Of a stretch of 8,463 bases of DNA, positions 1 through 6,119 are shown piece after piece (the first letter of the stretch is position 1; the number at the start of each line of letters is the position of its first letter). A program made the position numbers and the translations under genes. The DNA is from an uncultured Clostridia bacterium (GTDB lineage Bacteria; Bacillota; Clostridia; Oscillospirales; Ruminococcaceae). The stretch is taken from assembly GCA_947630315.1 (NCBI GenBank), contig CANRHA010000069.1:1-8463 (forward strand). Reading direction: 5' to 3'. The notes beneath the pieces were generated by a model that worked only from the letters and a program-made list of their open reading frames with translations, searched no databases and was not told where the DNA came from.

Positions 1-2
1 TG

Positions 3-158
3 TTCCTGCTCACCCTCCTGCGGGACAACGGGGAGATCCAGGTGTACCACGCCCTGGCGGCGCTGCTGGGGGGCGGGGGCTACCTGTTCGCCCTGAGCCC
101 GCTGGTGCTGCCCGTCCTGCTGGCGCTGGCCGGGGCTGCGGCGGCGCTGCGCGCCTGC
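3..158 (+). CDS. Fragment of a YabQ-like spore cortex membrane protein (open at both ends)
   Basis: A coding fragment in frame 3, open at the left edge. Its visible translation has a polar DNGEIQVYHAL stretch followed by a hydrophobic segment with YLFALSPLVLPVLLAL. This resembles, from memory, the C-terminal half of the sporulation protein YabQ, a membrane protein needed for spore cortex formation, which has an NGE-x-R-x-Y motif before a Gly-rich helix and an LS motif. The reading frame stays open to a TAG at 327-329, but after about residue 52 the translation becomes Cys/Arg/Ser-rich and lies antisense to the dehydrogenase gene, so I end the supported part near 158. Of 52 codons, 51 end in G or C, quite unlike every other gene here. 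Identity as YabQ is moderate to low; a coding membrane fragment foreign to its neighbours is better supported. Confidence 0.45.
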
Positions 159-159
159 C

Positions 160-1329
160 CTAAAACCGCACGTTCCACCTCTCGCTGTACCCCTCGTGGG
201 TCTGCTGCATACCTCCGGACTTTCCCGCGCTGTCGCTCTGGCGCTCGCTTAAAAGCCTGTCAAACTCGCTGTCGTCCATCGGCAGAACAACGCTTCTTTT
301 CGTCCATTCCGAAAGATAGGCCGCGTTAGAGATCGTCAGCTCGTTTATGCCCTCGGCCCCCGGCGCAATAAGCTCCTCGCCGTAAAGTATCGCGTTCGCA
401 AAGTTCTGCAAAATTCCCGTGTGGGCGGTTCCGGCGTCATCGGTCTCAAAAATTTCAACGTCAAATTCCGGCTCAAACCAGGGTCTCTTTTCGGCCTCGC
501 GGATTATCCTCTCGTCGGTTTTTAATTTTTTGTAGATCAGCTTTCCCTGCTCCACCGTTATGCTGCCGAGGCTGCCGGTTATCTCCAGGCGGTTCGTTCC
601 CGGAAGATCGCCCGTAGAGGTTATAAACACCCCCGAGCCGCCGCCGGGATATTTAACATATATAGTTGCGTCGTCCTCTACCTCAATGTTGTGCCATTGT
701 CCGGCGCGGCAAAAGGCCGTTACCTCCTCCGGCATTCCGCATATCCACTGCCATATATCGAGGTTGTGCGGGGCCTGATTCAGCAAAACTCCCCCGCCCT
801 CGCCCGACCATGTCGCCCGCCAGTCACCCGAGTCGTAGTAGTGCTGAGTCCGGTACCAGTTCGTTATTATCCATACCGAGCGCTTCAGTTCTCCGAGGCC
901 GCCCGATTTTACTATCTCCCTCGCGCGCCTGTAGATCGGGCTTGTCCTTTGGTTGAACATTATCCCGAAAACCCTGCCCGATCTCTCCGCGGCGGCGTTA
1001 AGCCTTTTTGCCGCAGATACCCTTATATCCTCCGGCTTTTCGGTCAGAACATTCAGCCCCGCTTCAAGGGCTTCTATCGCCATTTGCGCGTGAAGCCTGT
1101 GCGGAACAGAGATAAGGACCGAATCGATAAGCCCGCTTTTTATCATATCCCCGAGATCCGAAAACCTCGGAACATCGGGGTAAACGCCCTTACAGTATTC
1201 AAGCCTCGCGGGGTCAATGTCGCAGACGGCGCCGAGGCGCATTCCGCTTATTTTTCCTCCGCCGACGCAGTTAAAATGAGCCGAGCCTATTCCGCCTATG
1301 CCTACTATCCCAAGCCTTACGCAGTCCAT
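160..1329 (-). CDS. Gfo/Idh/MocA family NAD(P)-dependent oxidoreductase, second paralog
   Basis: A 389-residue predicted cytosolic dehydrogenase that should oxidise or reduce a hydroxyl of a sugar, cyclitol or glycoside using NAD(P). The N-terminal Rossmann fold has GIGGIG at residues 10-15 and an acidic Asp37 after strand 2, which fits NAD preference. EKP sits at 97-99 with the family lysine at 98. The C-terminal alpha/beta domain carries GGGVLLNQAPHNLD ending at residue 191, with His188 and Asp191 as likely catalytic-site residues. Length is normal for the family. The ATG shares one base with the TAA of the upstream paralog (TAATG) and there is no clear Shine-Dalgarno, so translation is probably coupled. 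It is the last gene of the four-gene leftward operon. After EKP it reads EDI where its paralog reads AGV. The substrate is unknown. Confidence 0.9.
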   Translation of the reverse strand: MDCVRLGIVGIGGIGSAHFNCVGGGKISGMRLGAVCDIDPARLEYCKGVYPDVPRFSDLGDMIKSGLIDSVLISVPHRLHAQMAIEALEAGLNVLTEKPEDIRVSAAKRLNAAAERSGRVFGIMFNQRTSPIYRRAREIVKSGGLGELKRSVWIITNWYRTQHYYDSGDWRATWSGEGGGVLLNQAPHNLDIWQWICGMPEEVTAFCRAGQWHNIEVEDDATIYVKYPGGGSGVFITSTGDLPGTNRLEITGSLGSITVEQGKLIYKKLKTDERIIREAEKRPWFEPEFDVEIFETDDAGTAHTGILQNFANAILYGEELIAPGAEGINELTISNAAYLSEWTKRSVVLPMDDSEFDRLLSERQSDSAGKSGGMQQTHEGYSERWNVRF

Positions 1330-2504
1330 TATCTGTTACCCGAATATGTTCCGCTGGTGTCGGCTACCTGCTCTACAACGTTCGTCTTTCTGCGCGATGT
1401 TGCTATCCGCTTTGAAAGCTCCGCATAGAACAGCTCCTCGTCGAACTTGTCAAGCTCTATCTCCCTGCCGAGCCACGCCGAAAGATGCATGGCGTTGGAG
1501 ATGGTCAGGCCGTATATTCCCTCGCTGCCGTGGGCGATAAGAGGCTCGCCGCGCAAAATCGCCCCGCCCCACGCTCTTAAAACGCCATCGTGCTGCGGGT
1601 TCTCTCCGTCAAGCTCCGGCTTAAATTCGTGAGCGCCTATGCTGCCGAAGGGCACGGTATTCGTCCTTGAAAACTCCGGCTCGGGCATATCGTATTCGGT
1701 CACGGTGAGGCCGCTGTAGTCGGCGACTATCTTTGCACGATCAAGCTGTATTTCAAACCTGTTGGTGCCCTTCGCGTCGCCGGTGGTGGTGACAAATACC
1801 CCCGTAGCTCCGTTTTCATATTCGCAGTAGGCGGTTACGTCGTCCTCTACCTCTATATCGTGCCATTTTCCGAACTTCATGTGCGCCGATATCTTCACCG
1901 GCATTCCGCATATCCACTGCCACAGATCGAGGTTGTGGGGCGCCTGATTAAGCAAAACTCCCCCGCCCTCGCCCGACCATGTAGCGCGCCAGCTGCCCGA
2001 GTTGAAATATGCCTGAGGGCGGTACCAGTCGGTGATTATCCAGTTTGTGCGCCTTATTTCGCCGTATTCGCCCGATCTGACAAGCTCCCGCATCTTCCGA
2101 TAAACGCAGTTTGTCCTCTGGTTGAACATCATTCCGAAAACGACTTCGGGGTGCTTTGCTGCCTCCTCGTTCATCTCACGGACCTGCTTTGTATACACTC
2201 CCGCCGGCTTTTCACACATGACGTGTATGCCCTTTTTGAGGCATTCTATAACGTACTTCGGGTGATCGTAATGCGGAACCGCAACTATACACGCGTCGAT
2301 GCAGCCCGAGTTTAACATTTCCTCGGCGGTGCCGAATCTTTTAACGCCCTCGCCAAGCTCCTTTTCTGCCCAGCTCAGCCTTGCGGGGTTGGTATCGGCA
2401 ACGGCGGAAAGTATAAAATCGGGGCAGTTTCCCGCCTTTATCCTCTGCGCATGGCCCGAGCCCATGTTTCCTATTCCAATTATCCCCAGCCTGATCTTAT
2501 CCAT
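1329..2504 (-). CDS. Gfo/Idh/MocA family NAD(P)-dependent oxidoreductase, first paralog
   Basis: A 391-residue dehydrogenase of the same family as the gene downstream and clearly its paralog. The Rossmann motif GIGNMG is at residues 10-15, EKP at 98-100 (Lys99), and the NQAPHNLD motif at 186-193 with His190 and Asp193. Shared blocks such as WRATWSGEGGG and LWQWICGMP run across both proteins. The ATG at 2504 has a strong AAGGAGG ribosome binding site 8 bases upstream, and the gap to the isomerase gene above is only 18 bases, so it is the third gene of the leftward operon. Together with the neighbouring TIM-barrel proteins it suggests carbohydrate catabolism through a keto intermediate, as in inositol or 3-ketoglycoside pathways, but no specific substrate can be assigned. 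Family membership is near certain. Confidence 0.92.
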   Translation of the reverse strand: MDKIRLGIIGIGNMGSGHAQRIKAGNCPDFILSAVADTNPARLSWAEKELGEGVKRFGTAEEMLNSGCIDACIVAVPHYDHPKYVIECLKKGIHVMCEKPAGVYTKQVREMNEEAAKHPEVVFGMMFNQRTNCVYRKMRELVRSGEYGEIRRTNWIITDWYRPQAYFNSGSWRATWSGEGGGVLLNQAPHNLDLWQWICGMPVKISAHMKFGKWHDIEVEDDVTAYCEYENGATGVFVTTTGDAKGTNRFEIQLDRAKIVADYSGLTVTEYDMPEPEFSRTNTVPFGSIGAHEFKPELDGENPQHDGVLRAWGGAILRGEPLIAHGSEGIYGLTISNAMHLSAWLGREIELDKFDEELFYAELSKRIATSRRKTNVVEQVADTSGTYSGNR

Positions 2505-2522
2505 AATATTATCCTCCTTAAA

Positions 2523-3272
2523 TTACTCAAATCCTCTTGATCTCAGATACTTAAAGCTTCTTTCAAGGCAGTCAAACGGGTCCTCGCCGTAACAGTCGTC
2601 CTGCTCGACGAGCATATATTCGGTGCCCGAATCCTCCGCCGCCGCAAAAATCGCGTCGAAGTTCATATTCCCCTCGCCGATAACCGCAAATTTTCTCCCG
2701 TATGAAAAGTCCTTCAGGTGAATGCAGGGCACCCGCCCCGAAAGTCTTCTTATCCAATCGGCAGGGTCTCCTCCCGCCGCCTGTATCCAGAAGGTGTCGG
2801 CGATAAACCCCATCTGCTCCGGCGAAAACGCCTCGGCAAGAATTTCTATTATCCTGCGGCCGCCGACCTTCTGAAACTCCTGGTCGTGGTTGTGGTACAT
2901 GAATTTTACTCCGCCCTTTAAAAGCTCATCGGCCACAGGCAGGTAATTTTCAATGAACCGTTCGGGGGTGTCGCCCTCGCTGAGGTTGAACGCGTTCCAG
3001 CCTAAGCCGCAGTATCTGCAGCCGAAAACTTTATGCTCCTCGGCTACCTTCGCGGCTTCATTCATCAGCCTCGGCGCGGGGGTATGGGTAACGGCGCAGG
3101 TAAGACCGTTTTTCTGAAGCTCCCCCCTGAGCCATTCGGCCTCAAAGGCGCAGCTGCCCGAGACCTGAACGGCTTTATAGCCCATATCCGCAACGCGCCG
3201 CAGGGTAAGGGCGAAGCCGTCAAGGGTCCGGGTGCTGTCTCTTACCGTAAAAAGCTGAGCGCCTATGCGCAT
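2523..3272 (-). CDS. Sugar phosphate isomerase/epimerase-like TIM-barrel protein, second in operon
   Basis: A protein of the AP-endonuclease-2-like TIM-barrel fold (xylose isomerase-like superfamily), expected to bind a divalent metal and isomerise, epimerise or dehydrate a sugar-like substrate. Numbering from the upstream GTG (3278), visible metal or active-site candidates are HNH at 129-131, Asp161, HLKD at 187-190, GEG at 201-203 and Glu225 in LVEQDD. N-terminal IGAQLFTVRD is typical of the family. I choose the ATG at 3272 (249 residues) over the GTG at 3278: the GAGGAGG at 3286-3280 lies 7 bases from the ATG but only 1 base from the GTG. The upstream gene's TGA (3277-3275) ends 2 bases before this ATG. 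Substrate unknown; IolE/IolI-like or 3-keto-sugar hydratase-like roles are possible. Confidence 0.88.
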   Translation of the reverse strand: MRIGAQLFTVRDSTRTLDGFALTLRRVADMGYKAVQVSGSCAFEAEWLRGELQKNGLTCAVTHTPAPRLMNEAAKVAEEHKVFGCRYCGLGWNAFNLSEGDTPERFIENYLPVADELLKGGVKFMYHNHDQEFQKVGGRRIIEILAEAFSPEQMGFIADTFWIQAAGGDPADWIRRLSGRVPCIHLKDFSYGRKFAVIGEGNMNFDAIFAAAEDSGTEYMLVEQDDCYGEDPFDCLERSFKYLRSRGFE

Positions 3273-3274
3273 AT

Positions 3275-4135
3275 TCACACCTCCTCAATGATCTCTTTTA
3301 TAGCGGCGCAGGCGGCGTCAAAGGCTATGTCCGCGCTCGGATAGCTGTAAGTTTCTCCGACATGAGACCTCTTATCCCCGCGTTCAAGATCGGTAAGCCC
3401 CGAAAATACCGTAAGATGAGGCTCTACCGTTACCGCCATGCCGCCCATGGCTATATAATCGGCAACTATCTCTCTTAAATGCCCGATCCCCCTGCCGGCC
3501 GGAACTACCTGCCCTTCGGCAAGGGCGTCTTTTATGTGAAGATATCTCACCCTATCCTTTAAAAGCTTCCAAGCCTCTAAGGTGTCCACCCCGCACTGAA
3601 CAAAGTTCGCGGGATCGAACACGCCGACGATATCCGGAACCTTATCCAAAATCTCGCGGCAGCGCTCGGCGTTGTCGCCGTATATGCCCTTTTCGTTTTC
3701 ATGGCAGAGGGTTATGCCGGTGTGGAGGGTATCGGTAACGGCGGCCATCTCGCTGAGGCGCTCTATTACCTTTGAGGAATACTTTTCCGGCTCCTCGCCG
3801 CCGGGAATGTAAAACGAGAACGCCCTTATATTTGACGCGCCTAAAATAAACGCGGTCTCAACGGTGCGCTTGAGCTTTTCGATCTCGGGGCCGAAGGGGT
3901 CGTTTATGCCTATTTTGCCGAGCGGCGAACCTACAGACCATACCTTTAAACCCTCATCGGAAAGGCGCTTTGCTATGTATTTTGCCTGAGTGCGGTTTAT
4001 GTCGGATATATTTCCGAACTCGGTGCCCCTAAGCTCCGAACCGGTAAGGCCGTTGCGCTTCATCGCGGCTATCTGCTTCGGGATCTCTGAACCCGCCTCA
4101 TCGGAAAATGCGAAAATTTCAATATTTTTTGTCAT
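3275..4135 (-). CDS. Sugar phosphate isomerase/epimerase-like TIM-barrel protein, first in operon
   Basis: A 286-residue member of the same AP-endonuclease-2-like TIM-barrel superfamily, about 35 residues longer than the next gene's product and rather divergent from it. Metal or active-site candidates, in order, are Glu34 (GSELRG), His145/Glu146/Glu148 (CHENEKG), Asp174 (FDPAN), HIKD at 200-203, AGRG at 213-216, and Glu238/His240 (VEPH). This set of Glu-Asp-His-Glu positions is what a metal-dependent epimerase of this fold needs, so an active enzyme is expected. No signal peptide is seen; it is predicted cytosolic. The ATG at 4135 has AGGAGG 7 bases upstream. It is the first gene of the leftward operon, about 27 bases downstream of the predicted transcription start. 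The substrate cannot be named. Confidence 0.88.
   Translation of the reverse strand: MTKNIEIFAFSDEAGSEIPKQIAAMKRNGLTGSELRGTEFGNISDINRTQAKYIAKRLSDEGLKVWSVGSPLGKIGINDPFGPEIEKLKRTVETAFILGASNIRAFSFYIPGGEEPEKYSSKVIERLSEMAAVTDTLHTGITLCHENEKGIYGDNAERCREILDKVPDIVGVFDPANFVQCGVDTLEAWKLLKDRVRYLHIKDALAEGQVVPAGRGIGHLREIVADYIAMGGMAVTVEPHLTVFSGLTDLERGDKRSHVGETYSYPSADIAFDAACAAIKEIIEEV
3280..3285 (-). promoter_or_regulatory. Ribosome binding site that fixes the start of the second isomerase gene
   Basis: AGGAGG on the minus strand, inside the last codons of the upstream gene. It lies 7 bases before the ATG at 3272-3270 and only 1 base before the in-frame GTG at 3278-3276, so it favours the ATG and removes two residues from the longest reading frame. 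Confidence 0.75.
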
Positions 4136-4168
4136 ATAATCTCCTCCTGTACATAATGAGCTAAAGTT

Positions 4169-4197
4169 ATCATATCACTAAAACCACGCGTTTTCAA
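4169..4197 (-). promoter_or_regulatory. Sigma-A-type promoter of the leftward catabolic operon
   Basis: On the minus strand a -35 TTGAAA (4197-4192) is followed after exactly 17 bases by -10 TATGAT (4174-4169), with an extended TGA just before the -10. Transcription should start near 4162 and leave a leader of about 27 bases before the ATG at 4135. An imperfect palindrome, AAAACCACGCGTTTT (4180-4194), lies between the -35 and -10 and overlaps the -35, so it could be an operator for a LacI-type or similar repressor; that part is speculative. Confidence 0.75.
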
Positions 4198-4249
4198 TAG
4201 CAAATAAAAAAATAGACGATAAATCTTCAATAGCTCTTGCAATCTTCAA
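4193..4249. repeat. Short direct repeats in the divergent promoter region
   Basis: TTCAATAGC occurs at 4193-4201 and 4226-4234, and AATCTTCAA at 4222-4230 and 4241-4249. All are exact 9-base copies in an A/T-rich stretch between the two divergent promoters. The first copy overlaps the -35 of the leftward promoter, and the last overlaps the -35 of the rightward promoter. They may be regulator contacts or chance repeats in AT-rich DNA. Confidence 0.35.
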
Positions 4250-4265
4250 AAAAATGTGATAGAAT
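4237..4265 (+). promoter_or_regulatory. Sigma-A-type promoter for SRP RNA and possibly the dnaX operon
   Basis: TTGCAA (4237-4242), a 17-base spacer and TAGAAT (4260-4265), with an extended TGA directly before the -10. The predicted start is near 4272, about 36 bases ahead of the SRP RNA helix. A weaker alternative, TTGGTA (4271-4276), 17 bases, TATACG (4294-4299), would start near 4306, almost exactly at the RNA's 5' end. Either fits; the first has the better hexamers, the second the better position. Confidence 0.6.
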
Positions 4266-4307
4266 AGCCTTTGGTAAATTCCGAAATCTGCATTATACGG
4301 ATTCATC

Positions 4308-4436
4308 GATCCGAGATGTAGGCGTGCGGGTTCTGTGCAATAGAGCACCGTGAACCATGTCAGGCGGGGAACCGAGCAGCATTAAGCGGCCGGCTTTGTG
4401 TGACGCAGCCTTGCCCGCACGTCTATATGTCGGATC
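4308..4436 (+). ncRNA. ffs: Small signal recognition particle RNA (4.5S-type)
   Basis: The RNA scaffold of the signal recognition particle, which binds Ffh and targets nascent membrane proteins. The conserved Ffh-binding domain is plain: GTGAACCATGTCAGG, a GGAA tetraloop (4368-4371) closed by CGG/CCG (4365-4367 with 4372-4374), then AGCAGCATTAAG (4375-4386). This matches, from memory, the core of Bacillus subtilis scRNA and E. coli 4.5S RNA. The flanks close it: 4319-4330 pairs with 4414-4425 over 12 positions including one G-U, and the helix extends to 4308/4436 with one mismatch and one more wobble. The core molecule is about 100 nt (roughly 4321-4423), so this is the small type without an Alu domain. 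A TTTTTT run at 4440-4445 may end it. Its position just before dnaX is the same as in Bacillus. Exact ends are uncertain. Confidence 0.92.
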
Positions 4437-4447
4437 GGATTTTTTAA

Positions 4448-4454
4448 GGGGTGA
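4448..4454 (+). promoter_or_regulatory. Ribosome binding site supporting a TTG start for dnaX
   Basis: GGGGTGA can pair with the anti-Shine-Dalgarno sequence through GGTGA and lies 5 bases before the TTG at 4460. The in-frame GTG at 4451 is part of this site and so cannot be its start codon. A protein beginning at TTG reads MYTALYRKWRP, the usual N-terminus of DnaX proteins. Confidence 0.7.
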
Positions 4455-4459
4455 GAAAT

Positions 4460-6097
4460 TTGTACACTGCGCTTTACAGAAAATGGCGGCCTATGACCTT
4501 CGACGACGTTGTATCTCAGCCCCATATAACCGCTACCCTCTCGCGGCAGGTCGCCGAAAATATGACCGCGCACGCATACCTCTTTACCGGCTCAAGGGGA
4601 ACCGGCAAGACCACCTGCGCAAGGATACTCGCAAAGGCGGTAAACTGCTTAAACCCAAAGGACGGCAAGCCCTGCCTTGAATGCGATATCTGCAAGGCGG
4701 CCGACGCGGGCACCCTCTCGGACATCATCGAAATAGACGCGGCCTCGAACACCGGCGTAGACGACATCAGAGAGCTTAGAGAAGCTGCAATTTACACCCC
4801 CGAGCTTTGCCGCTATAAAGTCTATATCATAGATGAAGTCCATATGCTCTCCCCTGCCGCGTTCAACGCCCTTTTGAAAATTATGGAGGAGCCTCCCGAG
4901 CACATTAAGTTCATTCTTGCGACCACCGAGATACACAAGGTTCCCGCAACGATAATCTCTCGCTGCCAGCGGTTTGATTTTCGCAGGATACGCGAGGAGG
5001 ACATCATAAACAGGCTTAAGTATATCGCCGACAACGAGAGCTTTGAACTGACAGACGGCGCAGCGGCTCTTATAGCCCGCCTCTCGGACGGCGCGATGCG
5101 CGACGCGCTTTCGCTTTTGGATCAATGCGCGGCGTATTCCTCGCATATAGATCAGGACACCGTATCAAACGCGGCGGGGATCGCCGGCAGAGAATACCTA
5201 TTTGACATCTTGGAGGACGCGGCCTCGGGCGACACGCCGAAAGCTATAGGCACCGTCGACGAGCTGTATTCAAAATCAAAGGATATGTCAAGGCTCTGCG
5301 ACGAGCTTTTGCAGCAGACGAGAAACCTTATGCTGATAAAAACGGTGCCGGGCAGGCCGGAACTTATATCCTGCCTCGACGGCGAGGCCGAGCGGCTTAA
5401 AAAGATCGCCGACAGCCTTTCGCTCGGAGAGATACTTGCAAAGCTGAATATTTTGCAGGACTGCGCCGAAGCCCTGCCGAGGGCGGTATCTAAACGGACC
5501 GAATTTGAGATGGCAATAGTAAAGCTTTGCTCGATGCAGAAGGTAAAGGGTTACGACTCCGCACCGGATATTTCGGCGCTTGAATCGAGGATAAAGCGGC
5601 TCGAAGCCGAGGTCGAAAGGCTCTCCTCGGGCAAGGCGGCGCGTCAGGCGGCAAAGCCGGCGGAGGACATAAAACCCGAGCCGGTTAAAGAAGATATCCC
5701 GCCCGAACCCGCGCCCGAAAAACCCGCCGCTCAGCCCGCAATTAAACCCGCCGCGGAGGAGACTTCGGTCTGCACCTTCTGGGAGGAGATTCTTGACCGC
5801 CTGACGGTTGAAAACCCCGGCTGCGCGGGCGCGCTCTCGGGCTCACAGGCGTTCATACGCGGAGAAAAGCTTCTGATACTTGTAAAGAACGAGTTCTTCC
5901 TCGGACTTTTCAAAAAGACCGAGAACGCGGCGTCATTAAAAAAAGCCGCGTACGACGTTACCGGCGTGAACTACACGATACTTGCAAAGTGTCAGAAAAA
6001 CGAGAACAGAGAATCTGACGGCCGCGACCCCGTGAACGAGCTTATAGAACGGGCAAGATCGGCGGATATACCGGTTGATATAGGATCAATAGACTAA
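4460..6097 (+). CDS. dnaX: DNA polymerase III subunit gamma/tau (clamp loader)
   Basis: The ATPase of the replication clamp loader, which opens the beta clamp and places it on primed DNA. From a TTG start (545 residues), the order is: Walker A GSRGTGKT at 44-51; a zinc module with Cys63, 72, 75 and 78; DEVH Walker B at 125-128; a SRC motif with the arginine finger at 167-169; and a sensor-2-like GAMRDAL near 211-217. A short coiled region (about 372-389) and a Pro/Ala/Lys/Glu-rich linker (about 394-434) lead to a C-terminal domain. It is shorter than E. coli tau, as is usual in Firmicutes. I see no convincing internal frameshift site for a separate gamma form. The next gene, ybaB, starts 22 bases downstream, and the SRP RNA lies directly upstream. 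Confidence 0.96.
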   Translation: MYTALYRKWRPMTFDDVVSQPHITATLSRQVAENMTAHAYLFTGSRGTGKTTCARILAKAVNCLNPKDGKPCLECDICKAADAGTLSDIIEIDAASNTGVDDIRELREAAIYTPELCRYKVYIIDEVHMLSPAAFNALLKIMEEPPEHIKFILATTEIHKVPATIISRCQRFDFRRIREEDIINRLKYIADNESFELTDGAAALIARLSDGAMRDALSLLDQCAAYSSHIDQDTVSNAAGIAGREYLFDILEDAASGDTPKAIGTVDELYSKSKDMSRLCDELLQQTRNLMLIKTVPGRPELISCLDGEAERLKKIADSLSLGEILAKLNILQDCAEALPRAVSKRTEFEMAIVKLCSMQKVKGYDSAPDISALESRIKRLEAEVERLSSGKAARQAAKPAEDIKPEPVKEDIPPEPAPEKPAAQPAIKPAAEETSVCTFWEEILDRLTVENPGCAGALSGSQAFIRGEKLLILVKNEFFLGLFKKTENAASLKKAAYDVTGVNYTILAKCQKNENRESDGRDPVNELIERARSADIPVDIGSID

Positions 6098-6119
6098 AAT
6101 AAGAACAGGAGAATAAAAG

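Noticed and set aside
42..329. The whole 95-codon frame from the left edge taken as one protein
   Set aside because: Only the part up to about 158 has coding character; the remainder is antisense to the dehydrogenase C-terminus.
691..1428. A 245-codon plus-strand open frame opposite the dehydrogenase
   Set aside because: It is antisense to a clear Gfo/Idh gene and its translation is Arg/Pro/Tyr-rich without family-like character. A similar antisense frame exists opposite the paralog, as expected from shared codon use.
4182..4196. A CcpA (cre) catabolite repression site in the leftward promoter
   Set aside because: The left half TGAAAACG fits, but the right half lacks the WWWCA end of the cre consensus.
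4357..4680. A plus-strand open frame beginning in the SRP RNA and running into dnaX
   Set aside because: Its first part is the conserved SRP RNA core and the rest overlaps dnaX in another frame; the translation is basic and unstructured.
4649..5146. A 165-codon minus-strand open frame within dnaX
   Set aside because: It is a shadow of the conserved DnaX ATPase domain, with low-complexity Arg/Val/Ala content and no ribosome binding site.
5640..5760. Pro/Ala/Lys/Glu-rich repeats in dnaX as a mobile or tandem repeat
   Set aside because: They are the flexible interdomain linker common in DnaX; no exact DNA tandem unit is present.
5936..5947. A run of seven A residues in dnaX (TTA AAA AAA GCC), a possible -1 slippery site like that producing gamma in E. 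coli
   Set aside because: It lies near the C-terminus, around residue 493 of 545, and shifting there would only swap the last 50 or so residues for a basic tail of about 25. It is not placed to separate gamma from tau, and I saw no nearby stimulatory hairpin.
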